Positions 20,801 through 28,915 of a stretch of DNA of 64,000 nt are shown here, piece after piece; positions within the stretch are counted from its first letter, which is position 1; each line of letters begins with the position of its first letter. The translations under genes were made by a program, and so were the position numbers. Below the pieces are notes generated by a model. That model ran no database searches. It was not told where the DNA came from and worked only from the letters and a program-made list of their open reading frames with translations. The DNA comes from Legionella gresilensis (GTDB lineage: Bacteria; Pseudomonadota; Gammaproteobacteria; Legionellales; Legionellaceae), in assembly GCF_900639865.1 (NCBI RefSeq), contig NZ_CAAAHX010000009.1:62001-126000 (forward strand). The letters run 5' to 3'.

Positions 20801-22159
20801 TTAGAAGAACTCTATTCAGTCGCTGATGTCTTCTTTCTCTCATCTCGACTGGATCCACTACCAAATGTAGCAATTGATACCATGGTAAAAGGTATTCCCC
20901 TAATTTGTTTTGATAAAGGCAGTGGTATTGTGGAGTTTCTTGCAGAAGATGAAGAGACTCGGGAACTTATTATTCCATATGTTAGTGTTAATGAGGCAGC
21001 AAATAAGATTGTTCAACTTTTTAAGTCACCAGAATACTATCAATTAATATCAGAAAAGATAAAATTGTTAGCACAAACCAAATTTAATTTTAAACAGTAT
21101 ACTTCTCAAATAATTAATCTAGTTGAGACCCAAATTAAAGTTACTGAGCAAGAAATCCTTGACTGCGCAACGTTAGAAAATTCAGAAGACTTTGTTCATG
21201 ATTTTTATACCGATGATGATAAAAAACGTACAGAAGCAATACGTAGCTATGTAAGATCCTGGCATCAAGGTGTACATCAGCGTAAGCCTGCTCCTGGCTT
21301 TAACCCAATAAAATATGCAAGAGATAACAACCTTTATAATACTCTTTTTGAGCCTTTCGCTCATTATATTAATGCAGGAAAACCAGAAGGCCCATGGCAA
21401 GAGACCCTCATTACGCCTATGAGTATACAAACTAAGCAAAATTCTTTGCGATGCGCGATTCATATTCATGCCTTCTATCCAGAATTATTACTAAATATAC
21501 TAGAGCGTTTGCAAAAAAATAGGATAAGGTCTGACTTATTTATTAGTATACCTGAAACAAAAATTGCAGATATAAGTGCAGTTTTATCAGCTTATGAGGG
21601 CGCTTATCAAATTGAGATCGTACCAAATCGAGGTAGAAACTTTGGACCACTACTAACGGAGTTCGCAACGGAATTGCAAACTTATGATATTATTGGCCAT
21701 TTTCACACCAAGAAAAGCCTAGATCTGCAAGATCCCCATTTTACAGAGAGATGGAATAACTTTATATTCGAAAATTTAATTGGTGGTAGCCATTGTATGG
21801 GGGAAATTATTCTAGAGCAATTTGCACAGAATCCAGAGCTAGGGCTTGTATTTGCTGATGATCCTCATTTATTAGGATGGGATAAAAATAAAAAATTTGC
21901 GGATCATTTAGCCCAACAATTAAAAATATCTACCTTACCTAGTGGAACATTTAATTTTCCCGTTGGTTCTATGTTCTGGGCAAGGCCTAAAGCTTTAAAA
22001 CCTTTATTTGATTTAAAACTTACTTGGAATGATTATCCTGATGAGCCTCTGCCTTATGATGGCTCTATCTTACATGCTATTGAACGTTTAATACCTAGCG
22101 TTGCCTTAAGCCAAGGTTTTTGTCAGGCAGTTACGTTTGTTCCTGGATTAACTCGGTAA
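17885..22159 (+). CDS. Trimodular methyltransferase / GT4 glycosyltransferase / RgpF-domain protein
   Basis: A 1424-residue cytoplasmic polysaccharide enzyme. Residues about 60-210 are a class I SAM methyltransferase (ILEIGARFG, 84-92). Residues 210-560 are unassigned; a coiled segment follows with the NSLSWRITQPLRSLK motif common in O-antigen glycosyltransferases (about 580-595). Residues about 700-1080 form a GT-B glycosyltransferase of family 4 (VSHDASRTGAP, VLGAGSVHYRKGVDLF, SSRLDPLPNVAIDTM). The C-terminal ~240 residues are an RgpF/rhamnan-synthesis F-like domain (PNRGRNFGPLL, IGHFHTKKSL). Two NPYLHYQLSGKREGR-type linkers lie between modules. One chain may thus make and modify several linkages of a surface glycan. 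Substrates unknown. Confidence 0.88.
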   Translation: MNSLLSRKSSLSNLDFNLKTYYSEHLSKAKQEELVYIINQAYDLSILSTELLHKSLNPLLSCYFDNVQANIVRPFQHLFANASILEIGARFGIVTRYLGESGADKVVALEESPKNAEIIKLRTRDLTNIEVKTERFEQFNSDIKFDVIILIGTLEQADKFISDDDPASALIEKAKSMLKPQGKLIIATENKLAFDPFTKSSIKKQRKLQTHTLSQLNKILREKGFLNREFYIPFPNYREPVFIFNENAFYNIKFDPVVLISSKTFQNRYLSANWNNLYEGIWASLVENGLAVSLANSFLILAHIEDNPSQPSTLGYYYNTQRAKPFCRETVFLNSHDIEIKSQLINSDLHPTLSGKKLLHFNFIKAEKYIKGKLLSLEFTNLISKDNWTFKDVGSFLKSYLNFVCSLSSCNKQQVVTNINSLLNGECFNLIPQNIVIDDEGKAHAINKEWIWKDKIPVGYVLFRCLLSLINSISKFGQVKHFNNGTKLEFFIKAYQAAGFNVKERDLNQYSEWEVKALNEIEEANYTTHDIWMPDTVLDFTPEENKINDLDNVILTYENEIQKLKSTLINYMGQIDSVFNSLSWRITQPLRSLKQRVCKIKVRKKQGPESLETAKVEYSDLNEHALLPVVTEENVQRVEQEDFNQIQDQQLNIEKFHKQFYLKANVDVANAGINPYLHYQLSGKREGRLGTPFLFVNGKHTLEANKETVLIVSHDASRTGAPILALNLCQELNKEFNIITLFFNSGSIAKDFVNHSNKVIEVKHLDKSAAFLGELIKYLKKDYDIKFCIANSIESHWIIKPLAEQFIPSILLVHEFYTYTLPRTKFINALFWANITIFPTKIVQENVKHPNLINIIKKTHILPQGKCQIPAEDNLSDQTSEAIKIAQLKELKKSSAFVVLGAGSVHYRKGVDLFIATAAEIKRLYPTYNINMIWAGGGYNAEADMSYSCYLAEQIKRSDLGNTFQIVGEVQDLEELYSVADVFFLSSRLDPLPNVAIDTMVKGIPLICFDKGSGIVEFLAEDEETRELIIPYVSVNEAANKIVQLFKSPEYYQLISEKIKLLAQTKFNFKQYTSQIINLVETQIKVTEQEILDCATLENSEDFVHDFYTDDDKKRTEAIRSYVRSWHQGVHQRKPAPGFNPIKYARDNNLYNTLFEPFAHYINAGKPEGPWQETLITPMSIQTKQNSLRCAIHIHAFYPELLLNILERLQKNRIRSDLFISIPETKIADISAVLSAYEGAYQIEIVPNRGRNFGPLLTEFATELQTYDIIGHFHTKKSLDLQDPHFTERWNNFIFENLIGGSHCMGEIILEQFAQNPELGLVFADDPHLLGWDKNKKFADHLAQQLKISTLPSGTFNFPVGSMFWARPKALKPLFDLKLTWNDYPDEPLPYDGSILHAIERLIPSVALSQGFCQAVTFVPGLTR

Positions 22160-22172
22160 AAAGGAAGATGAT

Positions 22173-23816
22173 GTGAATAAAAAGGTTAAACTAGATGTTT
22201 TAACTTCTTTAAGATTTTTTGCAGCAGCAATGATAGTTATTGACCATGCTGCTGCAGAATTTAATACTTTTTACACTTATAAGTTAGCCTTTGTTCAAGG
22301 TGTTTCGTTTTTCTTTGTATTATCAGGATTTATTCTAGCCTATAACTATAGTAGTTTTAACAATTTTAAAGATATAAAGCTTTTTTGGAAAGCTCGCCTT
22401 GCTCGTATTTGGCCAGTCCATATCACAGCTATTCTTTTAATGATTAGTGTAACGGGCACTGAAAGTTTTGCATGGTTAAATAGTGAAGAAAAAATTTTTA
22501 TAGGTATTGCTAATATTTTTTTAGTTCAAGCTTGGTTGCCTTATATGAAGTATTGCCTAGCATATAATGCCGTCGCTTGGAGCATTTCTACTGAATTCTT
22601 CTTTTACTTTTTGTTTCCTTTTCTTAGAAATAACTGTAGTCGAGCCTGGAAAAAAATATTATTAGTGTTAATTTCGATAGTGTTTTTTAATTTCCTATTA
22701 GGGATTTATTTTAATATACCTTTAGATGGGTCTGCTCACTCAATAACATTATCATGGCTTTTATATATTAACCCTTCTATACGCGTATTAGAATTTTTTA
22801 TAGGTATTATGGCTTATATGGTTTATGAGTCTATTAAACCCGTGAAAGGTACAAAGGTATTCTCATTACTTGAAATCGGAGTTTTTGCTCTGTGTATATG
22901 TAGCTTGTGGGCGACACCTAAGGCTGCATATTTAGGTTTTACGGGCCCATGGGCAAATTTAATTTATATGTATTTAGCAAGAAATGGTAGTGCACTAGTA
23001 TTTGGGGGATTAATTATTATTTTTGCTCTACAGAGAGGGGTAATCTCAGGACTTCTGAAAAAAAATATTTTTGTTTTCTTAGGAGAAATTAGTTTTGCTC
23101 TTTATCTAACGCACCGAATTGTATTACGGTTGTTTAGTGATAATGAGCTACTCTTTGCTAATTTTTCCACTGGCCAAACATATTTATTGTATTGGATAAG
23201 CAGTATACTTGTAGCATATTTTATATACATCCTTATTGAGAAGCCTTCCCGCACTTTAATTTTGAACTACTCATCACTATCTTTTAACAACAAGCTAAGT
23301 TTGTTTTTTAATAAAAAATTAATCAGTCAAGTGTTTATAGGCTTAATAGCACTTAGTATACTACCTTTTTTAAAAGCAGATGGTAGATGTTTAAAAGAAG
23401 AATGTACTCATTTAAAGGAAACTGCAATTTATCAAGATATAGCAACTTATCAAGATTTCGCTGTTTTACAAGCGATTGCGGTTGATTCATTGCAAGATAA
23501 TTTAATATTGAAAATGCTATGGATGGCTATAAATGTTGATGCAAAAATGAAAATTATCTTACACGGTATTGACAAAGATAATAATATTTTCTGGCAGAAA
23601 GCCTATAGTTTATCTAAAGCAAAGGGTTTAAAAAAAGGTGAAGAGTGGATAAATCAAGTTCAAATACCACGCGGATTATTTACAAATAATCAAACAGTAG
23701 CGCTAGGGATCCTTATGGTTAAAGACAACACTTATTTAATACCTGTCGCCAGTGCTAAGAAATTAGATTTTGATGGTAGAAGAGCACTATTAACATTAAC
23801 GGAATTTAAGAAGTAA
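22173..23816 (+). CDS. Acyltransferase 3 family membrane protein (OafA-like)
   Basis: A 547-residue inner-membrane acyltransferase of the AT3 family, which O-acetylates or otherwise acylates surface sugars. The signature opening LTSLRFFAAAMIVIDHAAAE carries the catalytic-type His, and FFVLSGFILAY and KARLARIWPVH follow. About ten membrane helices occupy residues 10-400; the last 150 residues form an extra soluble, probably periplasmic domain. Start is GTG 22173 after AAGGAAG; no ATG in frame fits. It follows the giant glycosyltransferase by 13 bases and should be in the same operon. Confidence 0.88.
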   Translation: MNKKVKLDVLTSLRFFAAAMIVIDHAAAEFNTFYTYKLAFVQGVSFFFVLSGFILAYNYSSFNNFKDIKLFWKARLARIWPVHITAILLMISVTGTESFAWLNSEEKIFIGIANIFLVQAWLPYMKYCLAYNAVAWSISTEFFFYFLFPFLRNNCSRAWKKILLVLISIVFFNFLLGIYFNIPLDGSAHSITLSWLLYINPSIRVLEFFIGIMAYMVYESIKPVKGTKVFSLLEIGVFALCICSLWATPKAAYLGFTGPWANLIYMYLARNGSALVFGGLIIIFALQRGVISGLLKKNIFVFLGEISFALYLTHRIVLRLFSDNELLFANFSTGQTYLLYWISSILVAYFIYILIEKPSRTLILNYSSLSFNNKLSLFFNKKLISQVFIGLIALSILPFLKADGRCLKEECTHLKETAIYQDIATYQDFAVLQAIAVDSLQDNLILKMLWMAINVDAKMKIILHGIDKDNNIFWQKAYSLSKAKGLKKGEEWINQVQIPRGLFTNNQTVALGILMVKDNTYLIPVASAKKLDFDGRRALLTLTEFKK

Positions 23817-23827
23817 GAGTAAGTTCA

Positions 23828-24805
23828 ATGGATTATTTTTGTGACCTAGAAAAATATAAGCTCATTAAGTGTCTCATTATAGGCGGTGGCGGATTTATAG
23901 GCTCCCATTTAGTAGAAGCACTAATTAACCAAAAGTATAAAGTTCGAATTTTTAATCGATCTTGCAATGTAAGCTTTACTGATGAAGTGTTAAACAAAAT
24001 TGAGTTTATTCAAGGCAATTTTACTAATGAAGCAGCTCTCATTAGCGCCTTAAATGATTGTGATATCTGCTTTCATTTAGTTTCAACAGTTTTACCAAAA
24101 TCATCTAATATTGATCCTATTTATGATATACAAACAAATTTAATAGGGACAGTTAAACTATTAGATTATGCTGTACAAGCAAGAGTGAAGAAAATTGTCT
24201 TTTTGTCTTCTGGTGGAACAGTTTATGGTTCTCCTAAACAATTGCCAATCGATGAAGATCATCCAACTAACCCATTATGTTCTTATGGTATTACCAAACT
24301 AGCAATTGAGAAGTATTTAGAGCTTTATTATCAGCTTTATGGATTAAATTACATTATACTGAGATTGGCTAACCCCTATGGTGAAAAGCAGCGAACTAAT
24401 GCTAGCCAAGGCATTATCCCCATTTTCTTAAAAAAGATATTACGTAACGAAAAAGTCGAAATTTGGGGGAATGGCTCTATTATTCGCGACTATATTTATA
24501 TCTCTGATGTGGTTAATGCTTTAATTAAAACGATACCTTATCAAGGAGCTGAGCGTATTTTTAATATTGGCTCCGGCGAAGGTAGAAGTATTAACGATAT
24601 TTTAGAAACAATTGAGTCGTCTTTAGGTCAGCCTATTAAAAAACATTTTACTACAGGAAGAGCATTTGATGTGCCTGCTAGTGTGTTATCAATAGATCGT
24701 GCCAAGCAGTTTTTAAATTGGCATCCTAAAATTTCTTTCAGTGAAGGACTTAAGCATACAATGAATTGGTTAAAACGTGAGATAGAAAAAGATAAAGTTT
24801 ATTAA
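23828..24805 (+). CDS. NAD-dependent epimerase/dehydratase (GalE-like)
   Basis: A 325-residue extended SDR acting on nucleotide sugars, for example 4-epimerisation of UDP-hexoses. GGGGFIGSHL (about 19-28) is the NAD site; SSGGTVYGSP and SYGITKLAIEKYL give the Ser/Tyr/Lys triad. It keeps the family's later motifs RLANPYGEKQ, RDYIYISDVV and FNIGSGEGRS. An 11-base gap to the acyltransferase gene places it in the same operon. The exact sugar is unknown. Confidence 0.88.
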   Translation: MDYFCDLEKYKLIKCLIIGGGGFIGSHLVEALINQKYKVRIFNRSCNVSFTDEVLNKIEFIQGNFTNEAALISALNDCDICFHLVSTVLPKSSNIDPIYDIQTNLIGTVKLLDYAVQARVKKIVFLSSGGTVYGSPKQLPIDEDHPTNPLCSYGITKLAIEKYLELYYQLYGLNYIILRLANPYGEKQRTNASQGIIPIFLKKILRNEKVEIWGNGSIIRDYIYISDVVNALIKTIPYQGAERIFNIGSGEGRSINDILETIESSLGQPIKKHFTTGRAFDVPASVLSIDRAKQFLNWHPKISFSEGLKHTMNWLKREIEKDKVY

Positions 24806-24967
24806 AGCGTTTATAGCTCTAAATGAGTAAATCATTAAATTAAGTTTAATTATAAAAAGATTTCCTTTTAATTATTGAAAGTTAACTACATAAAAATATA
24901 TTATTCAAATTAGTAAACTGGCTATCTTTGCTACTTAGTCTATAAAATTTTAAAATGATATTTTCTG

Positions 24968-25117
24968 ATGTATTGTGATAAAACTTTGTTTAATGATATT
25001 GCGATCAAAATCAGCAACATATCTAAGACTTATAAGTTATCTAATTCTTCTAGAATTCAAATGAAGAAGGCATTGGATCCTTTCAATAAATATACCATAA
25101 AGATTTTTATGCGCTAA
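24968..25117 (+). pseudogene. Probable wzt (O-antigen ABC exporter ATPase) N-terminal remnant
   Basis: A 49-codon frame contains IAIKISNISKTYKL followed by SSRIQMKKALDPF and ends in TAA. This matches the start of Wzt/TagH-type ATPases, which begin with (I)IKVxNLSKxYKL and then xRLKxALxPF before the FWALKD segment. The frame ends before any Walker A motif, so the remainder is lost. It lies in a 363-base gap of the polysaccharide locus (24806-25168), the kind of place where wzm-wzt would sit. The match is from memory over about 35 residues. Confidence 0.5.
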
Positions 25118-25168
25118 ATGATGCAAGTTTTATAGTTAACTTATGTCAGGATAAAGAGGAACAAACTT

Positions 25169-26293
25169 ATGAGTAAGTATGATACCGATTTAGAATTTCA
25201 TCATAATAGTTCGCATGCAAAAATTTTAGACAAAATTTTACCTGATAGTTATGTATTAGAGTTCGGCCCAGCACATGGCGTTATGACAAAATACATGCAA
25301 GAAAAATTACAATGCAAAATTTATGCTGTGGAGTTAGACCCAATAGCAGCAAACGACGCTAAGCAATATTGTGAAAAAATGTTAGTTGGTAATATTGAAG
25401 AATATACGTGGAAGAATGAGTATGCAGAAATAAAGTTTGACTACATTATTTTTGCTGATGTATTAGAACATTTGTATGATCCTTGGCGGGTGCTCACTGA
25501 AGCTAAGCCTCTTCTTAACGATAAGGGAAAAATATTACTTTCTCTTCCTAATATTGCCAATAATGCAGTTATTATGGATTTAATAAGTGACAAATTTGAA
25601 TATCGTTCAACGGGCTTATTAGATTGTACTCACCTTAGGTTTTTTACAAAACCTAGTATTGAAAAGATGGTTAAGGAATGTGGATATAAGCCCATAAGTA
25701 TTGATGCAACATTCTTTAAACCACAATTTACAGAATTTAAACGATCCTATTTAGAATTTAATCTTGGCGTTATTAAGTGTTTAAGTGAAAAGCCAAACGG
25801 ACATGTTTACCAATATATCTATGAACTTGTTGATATTAATAATTTAAGCGTACGTGAATGCCAAATAGAATATCTTAAAGAACCCCTAAATATAGAAATT
25901 TTCTACGATACAGGTAAGGATTTTAATCAGGAAGAAAGTATAACTATTTTAGGTCAGGGTAAACACAGCATAGACTTACCTAACTTTGAAATTAAAAGAT
26001 TACGCCTCGATCCTAATAATAGCCCTGGGATTTTAAAGAAAGCAGTTATACGGGTAGCGGATTGTGAGGGAAATATTTATGATTGTAAAACCCAATTAGT
26101 AGGTTTCGATTACTTTTTTGAACAGTATGCGATATGTTACGGCAGTGATCCACAAATAATTATTGATGCTCCAATAGCAAACCCAATAAAAATAATTTTT
26201 GAGCTGGATTATCAAGAGATTTATTTTGTGAAAGATGCGATTAATGATCTAGCGTTTATAGAGAAAATGACTGAATTAGAGCCGTCAAAATGA
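25169..26293 (+). CDS. Class I SAM-dependent methyltransferase with C-terminal extension
   Basis: A 374-residue protein. Residues about 20-190 are a methyltransferase of the UbiE/type 11-23 group: motif I VLEFGPAHGVMTKYM, an acidic residue after strand 2 (AVELDP), and FADVLEHLYDP for motif III. The C-terminal ~170 residues are an unassigned beta-rich domain. It is probably a sugar or polymer-end methylase of the polysaccharide locus; methylation of the chain end is a known length-control step in Wzm/Wzt exporters, and a wzt remnant lies just upstream. A GAGG Shine-Dalgarno precedes the ATG. Convergent with the mevalonate kinase gene. Confidence 0.85.
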   Translation: MSKYDTDLEFHHNSSHAKILDKILPDSYVLEFGPAHGVMTKYMQEKLQCKIYAVELDPIAANDAKQYCEKMLVGNIEEYTWKNEYAEIKFDYIIFADVLEHLYDPWRVLTEAKPLLNDKGKILLSLPNIANNAVIMDLISDKFEYRSTGLLDCTHLRFFTKPSIEKMVKECGYKPISIDATFFKPQFTEFKRSYLEFNLGVIKCLSEKPNGHVYQYIYELVDINNLSVRECQIEYLKEPLNIEIFYDTGKDFNQEESITILGQGKHSIDLPNFEIKRLRLDPNNSPGILKKAVIRVADCEGNIYDCKTQLVGFDYFFEQYAICYGSDPQIIIDAPIANPIKIIFELDYQEIYFVKDAINDLAFIEKMTELEPSK

Positions 26294-26323
26294 GCCATCA
26301 ACCTATATTTAGGCAAGTCTTAA

Positions 26324-27205
26324 TCAGACGGCAATTAATTCAAAAGATGTATGAGGCTCCTTATCCCATAAACTAAGAACATAGCCACCACCACCAGAGC
26401 CAGTGGGCTTAACTGCTAGGGCACCCTGAGCTAGCAAAAGGTGTATATGATGAAATAAATTTTCACTTATTAATCCCCATGCCTCAAAGCATTCACTACT
26501 CTCATTTATTGCTTCAGTAAGTAATAATAGAGATTCACTTAAAGAGTTTTCTAAAGCCTGTTTAGCTTTATTGACAGCGTTGTGCATGGCTTTATCGATA
26601 TTTTTCGCCAAATTTTTTTGTGTTTCCCATAAATTATTGACTTGGTTAATACAATGAGACGTAATACCAATTTGACCACAAGATGATAGATACCACTGAG
26701 GTTGCCAAGCTTGCTTGATAGGCGTAGCTTGCCCTTGTTGAAAATACATTCCTGAAGTAGCTGCAACACCAATAATATCTAATCCACTGCTTTGGCCATG
26801 AAATAAGTCTTCTAAACTTTGGGCAAAATCTGCAATATAATCAGCTGTAAGGAGTTTCTGAGCAGCAAACCATCTTGCCATAGCAACACAAAGTGCAGCT
26901 GAAGCGCCCATACCAACACCAATTGGAATATTTGAGTCAATATGAAAATGCCCAGTAAGGCGATTAAGGGAATTACCCAATAAATGCTGGCCGCGTTCTA
27001 AAACACTCCAAAATAATAAGTGCATATCATTGCCGTTAGCTCCAGAAAAATCAGCACTTAATTCGCTGTTTGAAGGAGTATAACTTAATGTTAATTGTCT
27101 GCTTTTAATTGGAAATACTAAAGCGCCATGACCTCGTAAAACAGCATGTTCACCAGCAAGGATCCATTTGCCATGGGTTGTGGTTACAAAATTACAAAAC
27201 ATCAT
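26324..27205 (-). CDS. Mevalonate kinase (GHMP kinase)
   Basis: A 293-residue GHMP-superfamily kinase that phosphorylates mevalonate. HGKWILAGEHAVLRGHGAL near the N-terminus is the mevalonate kinase-specific motif; PIGVGMGASAALCVAMA is the GHMP ATP loop; GLDIIGVA and PTGSGGGGYVLSL are the later motifs. I start at ATG 27205, six bases after GGGA; an adjacent ATG at 27202 and a TTG at 27214 are alternatives. It overlaps the decarboxylase gene by 14 bases, so the two are one operon. Confidence 0.85.
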   Translation of the reverse strand: MMFCNFVTTTHGKWILAGEHAVLRGHGALVFPIKSRQLTLSYTPSNSELSADFSGANGNDMHLLFWSVLERGQHLLGNSLNRLTGHFHIDSNIPIGVGMGASAALCVAMARWFAAQKLLTADYIADFAQSLEDLFHGQSSGLDIIGVAATSGMYFQQGQATPIKQAWQPQWYLSSCGQIGITSHCINQVNNLWETQKNLAKNIDKAMHNAVNKAKQALENSLSESLLLLTEAINESSECFEAWGLISENLFHHIHLLLAQGALAVKPTGSGGGGYVLSLWDKEPHTSFELIAV

Positions 27206-28139
27206 AATTCCCAACTAAATAGTCACGTTTAAACTGCAACGCCATTTCTGTTTGCTCAGGCCTATATAATAAATGAATATTAGGGCCGGCATCCATAGTT
27301 ACTATCGGACCGTCCCCATACTGCTCCCAGAAGTTTTTTAAGTTGTTTAACACTAATTGCGTGTTATCTGTTATGTACGAGAATGGTTTATCACAGGTTA
27401 TAAATAATTGATGCATATCTTGAAATTCTTGCCAACAAACCTCAAAAGCTTTTGCCCAGGCTTTAGCTTTCAATGCTTCTAGCAAAACATTTAAATTTTC
27501 TTTAGCTCGCTCTGGGCGCTCTGCATAAAGAGGACTCGTTTTAATTAATTCATGTGCCTGGCTTGAAGGGACATTTTTCTCCTCATGACTAATAATAATT
27601 ACTTGGTGATAGAGTTTAGTATAAGGGAGTTCAATATTATCTACCTTTTCCTCTTCCCAAATTGCCCATGGGGAGAAAAATGAACGACAAGAAGATCCTG
27701 AGCCTAAGCGGCTTAGTTGTGCTTGTTCAAGAACAGAAGGTAAAGGTATTTTTAAACAATCGCAAAGGGCCCGAACTGTGCAAATAGTTAAAGCAGCAAA
27801 ACTAGAAGCAGAGCTAGCTAGCCCACTTCCATGCGGAAAATTATTAGAAGAGCGTACAGTAAAAGAACCGCTATAACCAAAGTGCTGTTTTAAAAAGCCT
27901 AAATGTTTTAAAAAACGTATTTGTGCAGACTCTGACAGAGTAAAAGGTAAAGCGCCTGGGATATATAAGGGTTCCCAGAAATCCTTTTTTCCAGGTTGCG
28001 TTTCTAAAGTCACGCTCGTTAATAAGTTATTTAATGTATAGGATAAAGATGGGTTCGCAGGTATGTTAAGGGCATCATCTTTTTTACCCATATATTTAAT
28101 TAGTGCGATATTCGCAGGCGCTTGAGCAAACCACTGCAT
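27192..28139 (-). CDS. mvaD: Diphosphomevalonate decarboxylase
   Basis: A 315-residue GHMP-family enzyme that decarboxylates mevalonate 5-diphosphate to isopentenyl diphosphate. APANIALIKYMGKKD near the start, FPHGSGLASSASSFAAL (ATP loop) and MDAGPNIHLLY near the end (with the catalytic Asp) are decarboxylase hallmarks; LSRLGSGSSCRSFFSPWAIW is also typical. ATG 28139 after GAGGA is the preferred start; an ATG at 28157 would add six residues. Paired with mevalonate kinase downstream. Confidence 0.9.
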   Translation of the reverse strand: MQWFAQAPANIALIKYMGKKDDALNIPANPSLSYTLNNLLTSVTLETQPGKKDFWEPLYIPGALPFTLSESAQIRFLKHLGFLKQHFGYSGSFTVRSSNNFPHGSGLASSASSFAALTICTVRALCDCLKIPLPSVLEQAQLSRLGSGSSCRSFFSPWAIWEEEKVDNIELPYTKLYHQVIIISHEEKNVPSSQAHELIKTSPLYAERPERAKENLNVLLEALKAKAWAKAFEVCWQEFQDMHQLFITCDKPFSYITDNTQLVLNNLKNFWEQYGDGPIVTMDAGPNIHLLYRPEQTEMALQFKRDYLVGNYDVL

Positions 28140-28261
28140 ACATTTCCTCATTATCATTATTATAAGCTTAGATTTAAAAAACGTAACCGTTCAGCTTTAT
28201 TTCACCAAAATTCAGGTTTTTCCCTGAGTACTTATTTATAAAGTATAGAAAGACATAAAAA

Positions 28262-28915
28262 TTAATGTCCAGGCGCATCGTTCCAAAGAATTTTATGTAA
28301 CTGGATCTGAAAACGAACGGGTAGGCGGTCTCTAATGATCCAATTAGCGAGCATAGTAGCATCTAGTTCTCGCCAACTGGGAGAAAAAAGAATTTGGGCT
28401 TTTTCAGGAAGCTGATATTCTTTTAAAAGGTTACAAGCCCATTCATAATCTTTTTGACTGCATAAAACAAATTTAATTTGGTCAGTTTTTTTTAAAAAAT
28501 TTAGATTAGCCAATAAATTTTTATCGCACTCACCTGAATCAGGCGTTTTCAAATCCATAACAATATTAACTCGGTAATCAACATTGGTTATAGGTCGTGC
28601 GCCGCTTGTTTCTAGAGAAACAGATAAACCAGCATCACATAACATTTTAAAGAGGCTAAAGCAATTAGGCTGGGCTAGAGGCTCGCCACCTGTGACACAG
28701 ACATACGGACACTCAAAACTAAGAACTCTTGCTAAAACAGCATCGATTTCCATCAACTCGCCACCATTAAATGCATAGGCAGTATCACAATACTGACAGC
28801 GTAATGGACAGCCGGTTAGTCGAACAAACACTGTCGGTAATCCAACAGTGTTTGATTCTCCCTGCAATGAGTGGAATATTTCCGTAATACGTAATTTATT
28901 ACTTGTGAACGTCAT
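28262..28915 (-). CDS. queE: QueE, 7-carboxy-7-deazaguanine synthase
   Basis: A 217-residue radical-SAM enzyme that converts 6-carboxytetrahydropterin to 7-carboxy-7-deazaguanine on the queuosine route. The radical-SAM cysteines CPLRCQYC are present in the QueE pattern, after IFHSLQGES; YVCVTGGEPLAQ is the GGE motif. The ATG at 28915 overlaps the TGA of cpoB (ATGA), and the longer upstream frame to 29059 lies wholly inside cpoB and is not credible. Placement after the pal-cpoB genes is a frequent arrangement (queE/ybgF). Confidence 0.94.
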   Translation of the reverse strand: MTFTSNKLRITEIFHSLQGESNTVGLPTVFVRLTGCPLRCQYCDTAYAFNGGELMEIDAVLARVLSFECPYVCVTGGEPLAQPNCFSLFKMLCDAGLSVSLETSGARPITNVDYRVNIVMDLKTPDSGECDKNLLANLNFLKKTDQIKFVLCSQKDYEWACNLLKEYQLPEKAQILFSPSWRELDATMLANWIIRDRLPVRFQIQLHKILWNDAPGH

